64,000 nucleotides of DNA from Nocardioides sediminis (GTDB lineage Bacteria; Actinomycetota; Actinomycetes; Propionibacteriales; Nocardioidaceae). A program made the translations under genes and the position numbers. Positions within the stretch are counted from its first letter, which is position 1. Each line of letters begins with the position of its first letter. Under the pieces are notes generated by a model, which worked only from the letters and a program-made list of their open reading frames with translations, did not search any database and had not been told where the DNA came from. The stretch covers positions 186,001 to 250,000 of the forward strand of contig NZ_PZYZ01000006.1 in assembly GCF_003047295.1 (NCBI RefSeq), given 5' to 3'. This document shows, in pieces, positions 49,363-57,952 of the stretch.

Positions 49363-50066
49363 GCGGCCTGCGAGAAGTCGAAGAGGGCGATCGGGTCGCT
49401 GGTGGGCTCGGACGACCCGCCCTCGGGCTCGACCGTGATGCCGACCGCCGTGGCGGCAGCGGCGTCACCCTTCAGCACGACCTGGTTGTCCTCGCCCGGC
49501 GGCATCAGCCCGGCGGGGATCATCGCGCCCTGGTCGTCCTGCAGCCACAGCTCGAAGACCTTGCCCGTCGGGGCGGGCGCCATGTCCTCGGTCGTGATGA
49601 CGGCCTTGCCGACGGACTCCGAGCGGGTCACCGTGGCGCGGCCGGCCTCACCGAGGTCGATCGCGACCGACTGGGCGTCGGGGGCGGTGAGGACGCGCTC
49701 GGCGGCGGTCAGCGAGGAGTCCTCCGAGGGAGACCAGGGCTGCCAGATCGCCGCACCGACCCCGAGGATCGCCACCACCGCAGCGGCGACGAGGAGGGGA
49801 AACCAGCGACGGTGCACCACCCGGGTGCGCTCGACGACCGGCGGCAGCGGCCGGACCTGGGAGATCCCGGACAGGACGGAGTCGCGCAACGAGGGGGGAG
49901 GGGCGACGGCGGACGTCTCGGCGAGCAGGACCGCGGCCTCGCGGAGCGAGGCGACCTCGGCCCGGCAGTCCTCGCACTCGGCGAGGTGCTGCTCGAAGCG
50001 GGCCCGCTCGAGGTCGTCGACCGCGTCCAGCGCGTAGGCGCCGGTCAAGTGGTGAATGTCGTTCAT
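49359..50066 (-). CDS. rskA: Anti-sigma-K factor RskA
   Basis: A 235-residue single-pass anti-sigma factor. The cytoplasmic domain (1-90) has LTGAYALDAVDDLERARFEQ followed by HLAECEDCRAEV, the HxxxCxxC-type zinc-like anti-sigma motif. One membrane helix (about 90-110, WFPLLVAAAVVAILGVGAAI) leads to the extracytoplasmic RskA domain with GKVFELWLQDDQGAMIPAGL. It holds SigK at the membrane until its outer domain is cleaved, as in mycobacteria. The start overlaps sigK by four bases. Confidence 0.93.
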   Translation of the reverse strand: MNDIHHLTGAYALDAVDDLERARFEQHLAECEDCRAEVASLREAAVLLAETSAVAPPPSLRDSVLSGISQVRPLPPVVERTRVVHRRWFPLLVAAAVVAILGVGAAIWQPWSPSEDSSLTAAERVLTAPDAQSVAIDLGEAGRATVTRSESVGKAVITTEDMAPAPTGKVFELWLQDDQGAMIPAGLMPPGEDNQVVLKGDAAAATAVGITVEPEGGSSEPTSDPIALFDFSQAA

Positions 50067-50686
50067 GACCCAACTCCCATCGCGTCTCGCAGCCGGATGA
50101 GTCCGTCCCGGATGCGCGTCTTGGCCGTGCCGACGGGAACGTCGAGCAAGGTGGCCACTTCTGTGTGTGTGTACCCGCCGAAGAAGGCGAGCTCGACCGC
50201 TTCGCGCTGGACGTCGGTCAGGGTGGAGACGGCGCCGCGCACCCGCTGCGCCTCCAGCGAGGCGTGGGCGTTCTCGGCCGTCTCGTCGTGCTCGACCGGC
50301 TGGGTCTCACGGTGGTAGGTCGCGTCCCTCTGGGACGCGGCCTCCGCCGAGCGGACCCGGTCGACCGCCTTGCGGTGCACGATCGTCAGCAGCCAGCCCA
50401 GCGCGCTCCCGCGGGCGGGATCGAAGCGGCTGCTGCTGCGCCACGCGTCGAGGTAGGCCTCCTGGGCCACCTCCTCCGCGTGCGCGGGATTGCGTACGAC
50501 GCGGAGCGCCAGGCCGTAGGCGCGCGACGACGTGGCGTCGTACAGCCTGGCGAAGGCCTGCTCGTCCCCACGGCTGCTGCGCTGCAGGAGCTCGGCGAGC
50601 TCCGCTGCACTGGTCTCTGAGGGGGAGGCCCCCGACGGGACGCCCGGTGAGGGCGTCCCGTCGGGCACGGCTCTGATGTGGTCCAC
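50063..50686 (-). CDS. sigK: ECF sigma factor SigK
   Basis: A 207-residue sigma factor. Region 2: ARLYDATSSRAYGLALRVVR and QEAYLDAWRSSSRFDPARGS; then ALGWLLTIVHRKAVDRVRSA. Region 4: LTDVQREAVELAFFGGYTHT and VPVGTAKTRIRDGLIRLRDA. GTG 50686 with AAGGA eight bases upstream is preferred over a TTG-started form at 50722. The gene order around it matches the mycobacterial sigK locus, which supports the name. It probably controls the fasciclin lipoprotein gene and the operon it lies in. Confidence 0.92.
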   Translation of the reverse strand: MDHIRAVPDGTPSPGVPSGASPSETSAAELAELLQRSSRGDEQAFARLYDATSSRAYGLALRVVRNPAHAEEVAQEAYLDAWRSSSRFDPARGSALGWLLTIVHRKAVDRVRSAEAASQRDATYHRETQPVEHDETAENAHASLEAQRVRGAVSTLTDVQREAVELAFFGGYTHTEVATLLDVPVGTAKTRIRDGLIRLRDAMGVGS

Positions 50687-50733
50687 GTCAGTGATCCTTG
50701 CGTGCCGTCGTTGCTGGGACAATCACGGGTGCG

Positions 50734-51399
50734 TCAGGGCATCATCACGGCGTCGATGACGTACACCGTGGCGTTGGCCGTCTGGATGTTGCCGCAGATG
50801 ATGTTGGCCTGCTCCTCGGCGTCGGCGGTGAACATCTCGCCCTCGCCCTCGACGACCAGCTCGTCCTTGTTGAGGGTCTCGAAGGTGCCGGCCAGGTTGT
50901 CCGGGGTCAGGGTCTCCGGGACGACGTGGTGGGTGAGCACCGCGGTCAGCGCCTCCTTGTCCGCGAGGAGGGCGTTGAGGTCCTTCTTGGGGATCTCGGC
51001 GAACGCGTCGTCGGTCGGCGCGAAGACGGTGATGCCCTCGGCGGAGTTGAGGGTGTCGACCAGGCCGGCCTCGCCGACGGCGGTGACCAGCGTCTTGAGG
51101 AGCGGGTTGGCGGAGGCGGCGGTCGCGACGGGCTCGGTGGCCATGCCGTCGAAGGAGCCGGCACCGTCGGCCGGGATCGCCGAGCAACCCTCGCCGAAGG
51201 TCCCGTCGGCGGCACCCATCGCGTCGGAGGACTCCTCCTCCATCGGGGTCTCCTCCTCCATGGGCTCCTCGGAGGTGGTCTCGGAGGCGGAGCTGCTCTC
51301 CTCCGTGGCGGAGTCGGCCTCGTTGCCACAGGCCGCCAGGCCCACGGACATCGTCAGGGCGAGGGCGGCGAGTCCGGACTTGCGAGCGATGCGGTTCAT
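50734..51399 (-). CDS. Fasciclin domain lipoprotein (MPT70/MPT83-like)
   Basis: A 221-residue exported lipoprotein. The signal peptide ends in LAAC (Cys about 23), followed by an acidic linker (ETTSEEPMEEETPMEEE) and a single fasciclin domain (about 85-221): LLKTLVTAVGEAGLVDTLNS, ITVFAPTDDAFAEIPKKDLN and VLTHHVVPETLTPDNL. In mycobacteria the fasciclin proteins MPT70 and MPT83 are the main SigK targets. A likely SigK promoter lies at 51461-51487. sigK follows after 47 bases, so they may be co-transcribed, giving positive feedback. Confidence 0.93.
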   Translation of the reverse strand: MNRIARKSGLAALALTMSVGLAACGNEADSATEESSSASETTSEEPMEEETPMEEESSDAMGAADGTFGEGCSAIPADGAGSFDGMATEPVATAASANPLLKTLVTAVGEAGLVDTLNSAEGITVFAPTDDAFAEIPKKDLNALLADKEALTAVLTHHVVPETLTPDNLAGTFETLNKDELVVEGEGEMFTADAEEQANIICGNIQTANATVYVIDAVMMP

Positions 51400-51460
51400 G
51401 AGGGGAATGCCTTTCGTGAGGGGCTCCGAGGTGTCCTCCCCGGGTGTGTTTCCGCCTGTG

Positions 51461-51487
51461 GTTCGGGGCAGTCGCGGAGTCGGATTG
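51461..51487 (-). promoter_or_regulatory. Candidate SigK promoter for the fasciclin operon
   Basis: On the minus strand CAATCC (51487-51482), a 15-base spacer and CCGAAC (51466-51461). This is close to the mycobacterial SigK pattern of CCATCC and CCGAAT separated by 16-17 bases, as I recall it. ATG 51399 is about 55 bases past the expected start of transcription. Confidence 0.5.
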
Positions 51488-51503
51488 GTGGAACCTGAAA
51501 TCA

Positions 51504-51544
51504 GTTGCGGGACCCGCGCTCCCCCGAGCCACGGGTCCCGCAAC
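51504..51544 (-). terminator. Terminator of the sulfite-oxidase-type gene
   Basis: GTTGCGGGACCCG (51504-51516) and CGGGTCCCGCAAC (51532-51544) form a perfect 13-base stem with a 15-base loop, 15 bases after the stop codon. It separates the molybdoenzyme transcript from the fasciclin/sigK unit. Confidence 0.8.
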
Positions 51545-51558
51545 GTCGATCGGGCACG

Positions 51559-53160
51559 TCAGCCGACGTTGACCGCGATCTCCTGGATGCCGCTCGAGCC
51601 CTCCGGGAAGGGCGTCGCGCGGACGGCCGTCTGGACGTCCCCGTCCTTGTTGGTGGCACGGCAGGCCACGAAGTGCTGGCCCGGCTCGGCGTCCCACTCG
51701 TAGGACCACTGCCGCCAGTAGTCGTCGCCCGCGTCGGGCCCGAGCTCGGCCGGACGCCAGGGTCCCCCGTCGACGCGCACCTCGACACCCCGGATGCCGA
51801 CGCCCTGGGCCCAGGCCACCCCGCCCACGACGATCCTCCCGGCCGCGCTGTCCGACAGCGGCCGGGGCGTGTCGATGCGGCTGGAGATCTTGATGGGGGC
51901 GTCGATCGCCCAGTCGCGCTCGGTCCAGTAGGCCTGCTGCTCGTCGTAGGTCGTGAGCGTCATCCGCGTCATCCACTTGCAGGCGCTGACGAACCCGTAC
52001 AGGCCGGGAACGACCATGCGCACCGGGAAGCCGTGCTCGCGGGGCAGCGCCTCGCCGTTCATGCCGATCGCGACCAGCGCGTCGCGCCCGTCGAGAGCCA
52101 CCTTGAGCGGCACCGAGATGGTCATGCCGTCGACGTCGGTGCACAGGATCTGGTCGGCACCGGTGGAGTCGATGCCGGCCCGGTCGAGCACGTCGCGCAG
52201 GGGTACGCCGAGCCACCGCGCCGCGCCGACGTAGGGGCCGCCGACGTCGTTCGACACGCACGTGAGGGTGATGTCGCGCTCGACGAGGCGCATGCCGGCG
52301 AGGTCGTCGAAGGACATCTCGACCTCCCGGTCGACGTCGCCGTCGATGGTCAGCGCCCACGAGTCGACGTCGATCGCCGGCACGGTCAGGGCGGTGTCCA
52401 CGCGGTAGAAGTCGTCGTTGGGGGTGCGGAACGCCGAGATGCCGGGGACCCGCTCCTCGAGGCCGGCCGGCAGCGCGGCGGCCCGGTCGGCGGCCGGGGG
52501 AAGGGCGATGTCGGTGCCGCGGAGGCGGACCTGGGAGACCCAGCGTCCCGCACCGGCGACGGCGGCCGCGGCCAGCGCCGCACCGCCGGTGGCGAGGAGG
52601 ACCGTACGCCGCGACGCGGTTCGAGCGGCCGCCTGCGAGGCCGCGCCCTCCCCTGCCGGGTCCTCGGCGGTGCCGCTCACCCGGAGCAGCAGCCAGAGGG
52701 TCAGCGCGCCGACGAGGGCGGCCACGGCGCTCGGGACCAGGTCGAGCGCCCCGGCGCTCGGGCGCAGCAGGGCGAGCACGCCCGCCACCGCCGCGAGGCC
52801 GACCAGCACCGAGAGGCCGAGGGCGAGGCGCCGCGCGGCCAGGATGCCGGCCACGCCGGCGAGGACCAGCACGACGGCGAGCACCGAGCCGATGAGGACC
52901 GGCTTGTCGGCGGTGCCGAAGGTGCGGATGGCCCACTCCTTGACCGGCGTGGGCGTCAGGTCGATCACCGTCGACCCCGCGGCGAGCACAGGTGAGGCCG
53001 CCGGCACGGTGAGCGCGGCGATCAGGTGGGCGGCGGCCATCCCCAGGAGGGTGGCGAGGATGCCGTACAGGGCGGGCAGCAGTCGGGTCAGCACCTCGGT
53101 GGTTCGGTGCGGGCGGGGGCGCGGATGGGGTGGGGCCGGGTGCGGCAGGATGTCGGCCAT
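51559..53160 (-). CDS. Membrane-anchored molybdopterin-dependent oxidoreductase (sulfite oxidase family)
   Basis: A 533-residue protein. The first 160 residues contain four membrane helices (LYGILATLLGMAAAHLIAAL, VLIGSVLAVVLVLAGVAGIL, GLSVLVGLAAVAGVLALLRP, AVAALVGALTLWLLL). A twin-arginine-like SRRTVLLATGGAALAAA follows at about 187. The catalytic domain has the molybdenum-ligand Cys in ITLTCVSNDVGGPYVGAARW and GFPVRMVVPGLYGFVSACKW, and ends in a dimerisation fold. It oxidises or reduces an extracytoplasmic substrate, possibly sulfite or sulfoxides. Its ATG shares CATG with the divergent crotonase gene; GTG 53094 is an alternative start. Confidence 0.9.
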   Translation of the reverse strand: MADILPHPAPPHPRPRPHRTTEVLTRLLPALYGILATLLGMAAAHLIAALTVPAASPVLAAGSTVIDLTPTPVKEWAIRTFGTADKPVLIGSVLAVVLVLAGVAGILAARRLALGLSVLVGLAAVAGVLALLRPSAGALDLVPSAVAALVGALTLWLLLRVSGTAEDPAGEGAASQAAARTASRRTVLLATGGAALAAAAVAGAGRWVSQVRLRGTDIALPPAADRAAALPAGLEERVPGISAFRTPNDDFYRVDTALTVPAIDVDSWALTIDGDVDREVEMSFDDLAGMRLVERDITLTCVSNDVGGPYVGAARWLGVPLRDVLDRAGIDSTGADQILCTDVDGMTISVPLKVALDGRDALVAIGMNGEALPREHGFPVRMVVPGLYGFVSACKWMTRMTLTTYDEQQAYWTERDWAIDAPIKISSRIDTPRPLSDSAAGRIVVGGVAWAQGVGIRGVEVRVDGGPWRPAELGPDAGDDYWRQWSYEWDAEPGQHFVACRATNKDGDVQTAVRATPFPEGSSGIQEIAVNVG

Positions 53161-53905
53161 GACCGAGCTGGTGCACTACGCCGTTGCCGATGCCGTCGCG
53201 ACCATCACCCTGGACTCGCCCCACAACCGCAACGCGCTGAGCCGCCAGCTCGTGACCGAGCTCTTCGGCCACCTCGAGCGGGCCGGGGCCGACGACGAGG
53301 TCAAGGTGGTGCTGGTCGAGAGCTCCGGCAAGGTCTTCTGCTCCGGCGCCGACCTCGGCGAGGCGACCACCGAGGGCATGGAGGTGGGGGCCCGACGCAT
53401 CGTCGACCTCCAGCGCCTCGTGGTGACGCTCGACAAGCCGGTGGTCACCAAGAACCTCGGTGCCGTCCGGGCCGGTGGCATCGGCATCGTCGCCGCCGCG
53501 GACATCGCGATCAGCGCCGACGAGGCGACGTTCGCGCTGACCGAGGTCAAGCTCGGCCTCGCCGCGGCCATCATCAGCCTGACCGTGCACCACCGGATGA
53601 ACCCCCGCGCGGCGGCCCTGACCACCCTCGGCGGCGAGGTGTTCACCGGCGTCGAGGCGGCGGCGTACGGGCTGGTGACGCAGAGCGTGCCGGCGGCCGA
53701 GCTCGACGCGCGGGTCGCGGAGGTGTGCGCCAGCCTGGCGACCGGCGCCGCGCAGGGACTGCGCGAGTCCAAGCGGATCCTCAACGCCGACCTCGTGCGC
53801 CGCATCGACGAGCGCGGCGCCGACATGGCTGCCCTCAGCGCGACCCTCTTCGCCAGCGACGAGGCGCGCGAGGCGATGACGGCGTTCCTCAACCGGGCGC
53901 GCTGA
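53159..53905 (+). CDS. Enoyl-CoA hydratase/isomerase family protein
   Basis: A 248-residue crotonase. Motifs: VATITLDSPHNRNALSRQLV, VLVESSGKVFCSGADLGEAT and NLGAVRAGGIGIVAAADIAI (oxyanion hole). The region TEVKLGLAAAIISLTVHHRM lacks the usual catalytic Glu pair in the exact hydratase spacing, so the reaction is open (hydratase, isomerase or decarboxylase). A CAGGAT -10-like box seven bases before ATG 53159 suggests a leaderless start. It could supply the hydratase missing from the acyl-CoA operon 16 kb away, but that is only a suggestion. Confidence 0.9.
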   Translation: MTELVHYAVADAVATITLDSPHNRNALSRQLVTELFGHLERAGADDEVKVVLVESSGKVFCSGADLGEATTEGMEVGARRIVDLQRLVVTLDKPVVTKNLGAVRAGGIGIVAAADIAISADEATFALTEVKLGLAAAIISLTVHHRMNPRAAALTTLGGEVFTGVEAAAYGLVTQSVPAAELDARVAEVCASLATGAAQGLRESKRILNADLVRRIDERGADMAALSATLFASDEAREAMTAFLNRAR

Positions 53906-53980
53906 GCCCGCCGCGGGTCGCCCACCGCGGCGCTCCGACGGGCGGATCCCGTCGCTTCGTGGTCCGGCGCCCTCGGCTAG

Positions 53981-53986
53981 TAGTCT
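53981..53986 (+). promoter_or_regulatory. Candidate -10 box TAGTCT before the HelD gene
   Basis: TAGTCT lies 69 bases before the GTG start, in the 144-base gap after the crotonase gene. It would give a leader of about 55 bases. No clear -35 element is seen. Confidence 0.35.
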
Positions 53987-54049
53987 TGAGCGTCTGTCGC
54001 CCCCCGGGCGGCGGGAGGGACGCAGGGACGTGCACAGGGGGACGTGGGA

Positions 54050-56233
54050 GTGACCGAAGATCTCGAGAAGCGTGAGATCGCGGCCGAGCAGGAGTACGTC
54101 GACCGCGTCTACGTGCAGCTCGAGGCGAGCGCCCGCAATGCTCAGCAGCTCGCCGCCGAGGGGCACGGCCGCGGACGCCTCGGCCACGAGGGCGGACTGG
54201 TCGAGCGCGACGCGATGGTGTTCCAGGCGGCCAAGCGGATCGCCCAGCTCGACGCCGCACACGAGGGGCTGGTCTTCGGCCGGCTCGACCTCGATGCCAG
54301 CGTCGACACCGAGCCGCGCTACATCGGCCGCATCGGCCTGCGCGACGCCCAGCGCGACACCCTGCTGATCGACTGGCGCGCACCCGCGGCCGCCGTGTTC
54401 TACCAGGCCACCGCCGCCGAGCCGGCGGGCGTCATCCGGCGCCGGGTGCTCCGCTCGGACCACCGCACTGTGGTCGGGGTCGAGGACGAGCTGCTCGACG
54501 CCGACGCCGAGACCGACCTCCCCATCGTCGGCGAGGGCGCCCTGATGGCCCAGCTCAGCCGCGCCCGCGACCGGTCCATGCACTCGATCGTGGCCACCAT
54601 CCAGGCCGAGCAGGACAAGGCGATCCGCGCGCCCGGCAAGGGCGTCGTGTCGATCTCCGGCGGCCCGGGCACCGGCAAGACGGTCGTCGCGCTGCACCGC
54701 GCGGCGTACCTCCTCTACTCCGACCGCCGTCGCTACGAGTCCGGCGGCGTGCTCGTCGTCGGCCCCAGCGGCGTCTTCATGCGCTACATCGAGCGGGTGC
54801 TGCCCAGCCTCGGCGAGACGGCGGTGGCCCTGCGCAGCCTCGGCGAGGTCGTCGACGGCGTGCGTGCGACCCGCCACGACGAGCCGGCCGTGGCCGACGT
54901 CAAGGGCACGGCGCGGATGGCCGAGCTGATGCGTCGCACGGCCCGTCAGCAAGCGCCCGGCAGCCCCACCGAGTTCAGCGTGTTCTGGCGCGACGACCGG
55001 ATCGTGCTCGACCGCGGCGTCCTGGGTCGCGTACGCCGCCAGCTCATGTCCCAGGGCCGGCGCAACCGGCAGCTGCCCCGGGTGGCGCACGCGCTGCTCG
55101 ACGCCATGTGGCGCCAGGTCCGCGGCGAGCGCGGTCGCGAGCGCGGTCGCGAGGCCTTCAACGACGACATGCTGACCAACCCGGACTTCGTCGACTTCGC
55201 CGCCGCTTGGTGGCCGCCGCTCGACGCGCCCACCGTGCTCGGCTGGCTGGCCGACCCGGAGGTCCTGGCGCGGGTGGGCGAGGGCGTGGTCACGCCGGAG
55301 GAGCAGCGCCTGCTCACCAAGTCGTGGGCGGCCGGCGCCGGCCTGTCGGTCGAGGACGTGCCGCTGCTAGACGAGCTGCGCTACGCGCTGGGCGACGTGC
55401 CGCTGCGCACCGACGCCGACCACGACCGCAACGACACGCTCACCGCGCTCGAGGGCGGGGTGGACCTCCAGGAGCTCACCACCGCCTCCGAGCGCGAGTA
55501 CGCCCCCTCGGGGCGGGCCTGGGCGCCGCCGACCCACCGCATCGAGGACGACGGCTTCGCCCACGTGCTGATCGACGAGGCGCAGGACCTCACGCCCATG
55601 CAGTGGCGGATGGTCGGCCGTCGCGGCCGCACCGCGAGCTGGACGATCGTGGGCGACCCGGCCCAGTCGTCGTGGCCGGTCCCGGCCGAGAGCGCCGCTG
55701 CTCGTGCGGAGGCGCTGGAAGGCAAGCCGCTCCACGAGTTCCACCTCTCGACCAACTACCGCAACTCGGCCGAGATCTACGAGTTCGCCGCGGCCTACGC
55801 GGGCCGGGTCGGCCTGGACGCCGACCTGCCCGACGCCGTACGCCGCACCGGCGAGGTCCCGCGCGAGCTGCCGGACACGCCCGACCTCGAGTCCGCCACC
55901 CGGGCCGCGGTCGCCGAGGTGGCGGCCAGCGTGCAGGGCACGGTCGGCATCGTGGTGCCGGTCGCTCGGCGCTCGGAGGTCAACGCGTGGCTGGCGTCGT
56001 GGCCCGAGCTGGCCGACGACGCCCGTGGCGCCCGCGACGCGGTCGACTCCTCGGTCGCCCCGAGCGGGGAGGACCGGGTCGTCGTGCTGACCGGCCTCGA
56101 CACCAAGGGCCTGGAGTTCGACGGCATCGTCGTCGTGCGGCCGCAGGAGATCCAGGACGAGTCGGCGACCGGCCGGGCGACGCTCTACGTCGTGCTCACC
56201 CGAGCGACGCAGCTCCTGACGACCGTCGGCTGA
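54050..56233 (+). CDS. HelD-like RNA polymerase recycling motor ATPase
   Basis: A UvrD/PcrA-like superfamily 1 ATPase of 727 residues, the size of actinobacterial HelD. The N-terminal 180 residues form the coiled region that enters RNA polymerase channels (AEQEYVDRVYVQLEASARNA, then DWRAPAAAVFYQATAAEPAG). The motor has GGPGTGKTVVALHRAAYLLY (Walker A, about 204), VLIDEAQDLTPMQWRMVGRR (about 509), STNYRNSAEIYEF and GLEFDGIVVV with YVVLTRATQLL. HelD releases stalled polymerase and may protect from rifampicin-like inhibitors. GTG 54050 is chosen; GTG 54044 is six bases earlier. Confidence 0.92.
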   Translation: MTEDLEKREIAAEQEYVDRVYVQLEASARNAQQLAAEGHGRGRLGHEGGLVERDAMVFQAAKRIAQLDAAHEGLVFGRLDLDASVDTEPRYIGRIGLRDAQRDTLLIDWRAPAAAVFYQATAAEPAGVIRRRVLRSDHRTVVGVEDELLDADAETDLPIVGEGALMAQLSRARDRSMHSIVATIQAEQDKAIRAPGKGVVSISGGPGTGKTVVALHRAAYLLYSDRRRYESGGVLVVGPSGVFMRYIERVLPSLGETAVALRSLGEVVDGVRATRHDEPAVADVKGTARMAELMRRTARQQAPGSPTEFSVFWRDDRIVLDRGVLGRVRRQLMSQGRRNRQLPRVAHALLDAMWRQVRGERGRERGREAFNDDMLTNPDFVDFAAAWWPPLDAPTVLGWLADPEVLARVGEGVVTPEEQRLLTKSWAAGAGLSVEDVPLLDELRYALGDVPLRTDADHDRNDTLTALEGGVDLQELTTASEREYAPSGRAWAPPTHRIEDDGFAHVLIDEAQDLTPMQWRMVGRRGRTASWTIVGDPAQSSWPVPAESAAARAEALEGKPLHEFHLSTNYRNSAEIYEFAAAYAGRVGLDADLPDAVRRTGEVPRELPDTPDLESATRAAVAEVAASVQGTVGIVVPVARRSEVNAWLASWPELADDARGARDAVDSSVAPSGEDRVVVLTGLDTKGLEFDGIVVVRPQEIQDESATGRATLYVVLTRATQLLTTVG

Positions 56234-56265
56234 CGCGACGCGCTACCCGCTGCAGACGCTCCAGG

Positions 56266-57018
56266 TCACTCCGGTCCGATCGAGAGGACGGCGAAGGCGT
56301 TGAGGTTCCACGACGGCAGCACTGGTATCGGGAAGTAGTCCACGTCGAGGCGACGACCCGGATCGACCGCAGCTCGTGCCAACGTGATGACTCGACCGAA
56401 CGGGCTCACGTGCTCGATGGCATTGACCAGCTCGTACACGCCGGCCGGCACACCTCGCTTGCGCGCTGCCGGTCGTGACACGAGTCGGCGGAAGGCCCGC
56501 GACACCATGCCGGGATCACACGGGACCAGCATGTCGATCACGCCGTCGGGACGACAGACCCGCTGCCACTCCTTGACGGCTGCCCATGGGTCCGGCAGAT
56601 GGATCAGGAGACAGCTCGCGACGAGCCGGTCCACGACGGCGTCCCCGAGTGCGAGGTGCATGGCATCTGTCTGGACGAACTCGAGGTCACCGGGGCGGGT
56701 TCTGGAACCGATCGCCCGTTGGTGCGAGTGCTGTCCGGGGATGCGTATGTCGGTGGCGATGTAGCGATCCCGCCGATGGCGCACCAGGGGGTAGTGCTCG
56801 AAGCGTCCCGCCCCGACCTCCACCGTGACGGGGAAGTAGTCGTCCGGACCCCGGCGGCGCTCGAGACGGCGGTGGAGCAGCGAGGCGGCACCTCCGACAC
56901 ACCCTGAGCCGTGCACCGCCGCATAGTGCGAGGCGTAGTAGTCGTCGACGATCCTCGCGGGATCGCTGATCGGGGACTGGTCATGCACGACCAGCGCTCC
57001 AGTCGAGTGTTTCCACAT
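56266..57018 (-). CDS. SAM-dependent class I methyltransferase
   Basis: A 250-residue protein with a plain methyltransferase fold: VTVEVGAGRFEHYPLVRHRR (SAM site), YIATDIRIPG, FVQTDAMHLALGDAVVDRLV and WQRVCRPDGVIDMLVPC. It overlaps the glycosyltransferase gene by 38 bases if ATG 57018 is used; GTG 56988 with a GGAG-like site would shorten it by ten residues and is quite possible. G+C is visibly lower and codons less biased than in neighbouring genes, suggesting transfer together with the glycosyltransferase. Its substrate, perhaps a lipid-linked sugar, is unknown. Confidence 0.82.
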   Translation of the reverse strand: MWKHSTGALVVHDQSPISDPARIVDDYYASHYAAVHGSGCVGGAASLLHRRLERRRGPDDYFPVTVEVGAGRFEHYPLVRHRRDRYIATDIRIPGQHSHQRAIGSRTRPGDLEFVQTDAMHLALGDAVVDRLVASCLLIHLPDPWAAVKEWQRVCRPDGVIDMLVPCDPGMVSRAFRRLVSRPAARKRGVPAGVYELVNAIEHVSPFGRVITLARAAVDPGRRLDVDYFPIPVLPSWNLNAFAVLSIGPE

Positions 57019-57952
57019 CGACCGCCGGCGGCATGCCGGTGTGGAGTCCCGTGCGGAACATGACCACCAGGAGTCCCAAGGTCATCATCTGCAGGCCGGC
57101 GAGGACGCTGAAGATGAGCACCGTCACGACCAGGATCGACCCGACGCCCATGAAGGTGCCGTTGAGGACGGAGGCGATGCCCACGGCCAGGCCGTACGTG
57201 CCGAGGAGTGCGATCGTGACCGCGATCGTCAGTGCGAGGCGGGGCAGCATCGCCCAGGGGTTGGCGAGCAGCATCAAGATGGCCTTGTGCCACAGCTGGC
57301 CCTTCGTCCAGCGAGTCGACCGCGAGCCGTCGCTGCGTTCCAGGACCGGTGCCGAGAAGGTCTCCACTCGAGTCACGGAGGCTTGGACGAGGGGGACGAG
57401 CGGCGTGATCCCGAGCTGGGGGTTGCCCGCAAGGAGTCGCACCGTCCGGTGCGGAAGGACGAGGTACTCCCCGAGCGTGGGGTCGAAACGAACGCCCGTC
57501 AGTCCGGCGAACAGGGACAGGCCGAGAGTCCCCAGCATGCTGGTCCGGCGTCTCTGGTAGTCGGTGCGACGGGCTACCTGGGGGAGCTTCGACGCCTCAC
57601 ACGCGTGCAGCGCGGCAGGTAAGGGCGACGGGTCGTGCTGCCCGTCGGAGTCCATGAGCACGACCATCCCGGGCTCGGCTGTCAGGGCGCGGATGCCGAT
57701 GGCCTGCGCGACGCCCTTGCCCTGGTGATGATCGAGGCGGATGCCGCCCACGCCGACCGCCCAGTCACCCCGGCGCACCCGTTCGATCTCCCGCCACGTG
57801 TTGTCGTGGCTGCCGTCATCGATGAAGACGGCGGTGACCCGGAAGCTCTGGTCGCCTGCGAACGTCTGCGAGAGTGCCGCCACCATCGGCTCGATGGACC
57901 GCTCCTCGTTGAGGCACGGAAGCAGGATGTGGACCGGCACGGGCTGGGTCAT
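56981..57952 (-). CDS. Family 2 glycosyltransferase with membrane anchor
   Basis: A 323-residue protein. The GT2 catalytic part has VHILLPCLNEERSIEPMVAA, FIDDGSHDNTWREI and the DXD-like MDSDGQHDP. Two hydrophobic helices at the C-terminus (LALTIAVTIALLGTYGLAVG, GVGSILVVTVLIFSVLAGLQ) match DPM1/GtrB-type polyisoprenyl-phosphate glycosyltransferases. It would transfer a sugar to a lipid carrier at the membrane. The methyltransferase gene follows with overlap. The pair has a lower G+C than its surroundings and no other polysaccharide gene is nearby, suggesting acquisition. Confidence 0.88.
   Translation of the reverse strand: MTQPVPVHILLPCLNEERSIEPMVAALSQTFAGDQSFRVTAVFIDDGSHDNTWREIERVRRGDWAVGVGGIRLDHHQGKGVAQAIGIRALTAEPGMVVLMDSDGQHDPSPLPAALHACEASKLPQVARRTDYQRRRTSMLGTLGLSLFAGLTGVRFDPTLGEYLVLPHRTVRLLAGNPQLGITPLVPLVQASVTRVETFSAPVLERSDGSRSTRWTKGQLWHKAILMLLANPWAMLPRLALTIAVTIALLGTYGLAVGIASVLNGTFMGVGSILVVTVLIFSVLAGLQMMTLGLLVVMFRTGLHTGMPPAVDVETLDWSAGRA

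Noticed and set aside
47293..50037. A 914-codon plus-strand open frame opposite the sigK locus
   Set aside because: Low-complexity sequence antisense to the FAD/DUF1365 and rskA genes, which have clear motifs.
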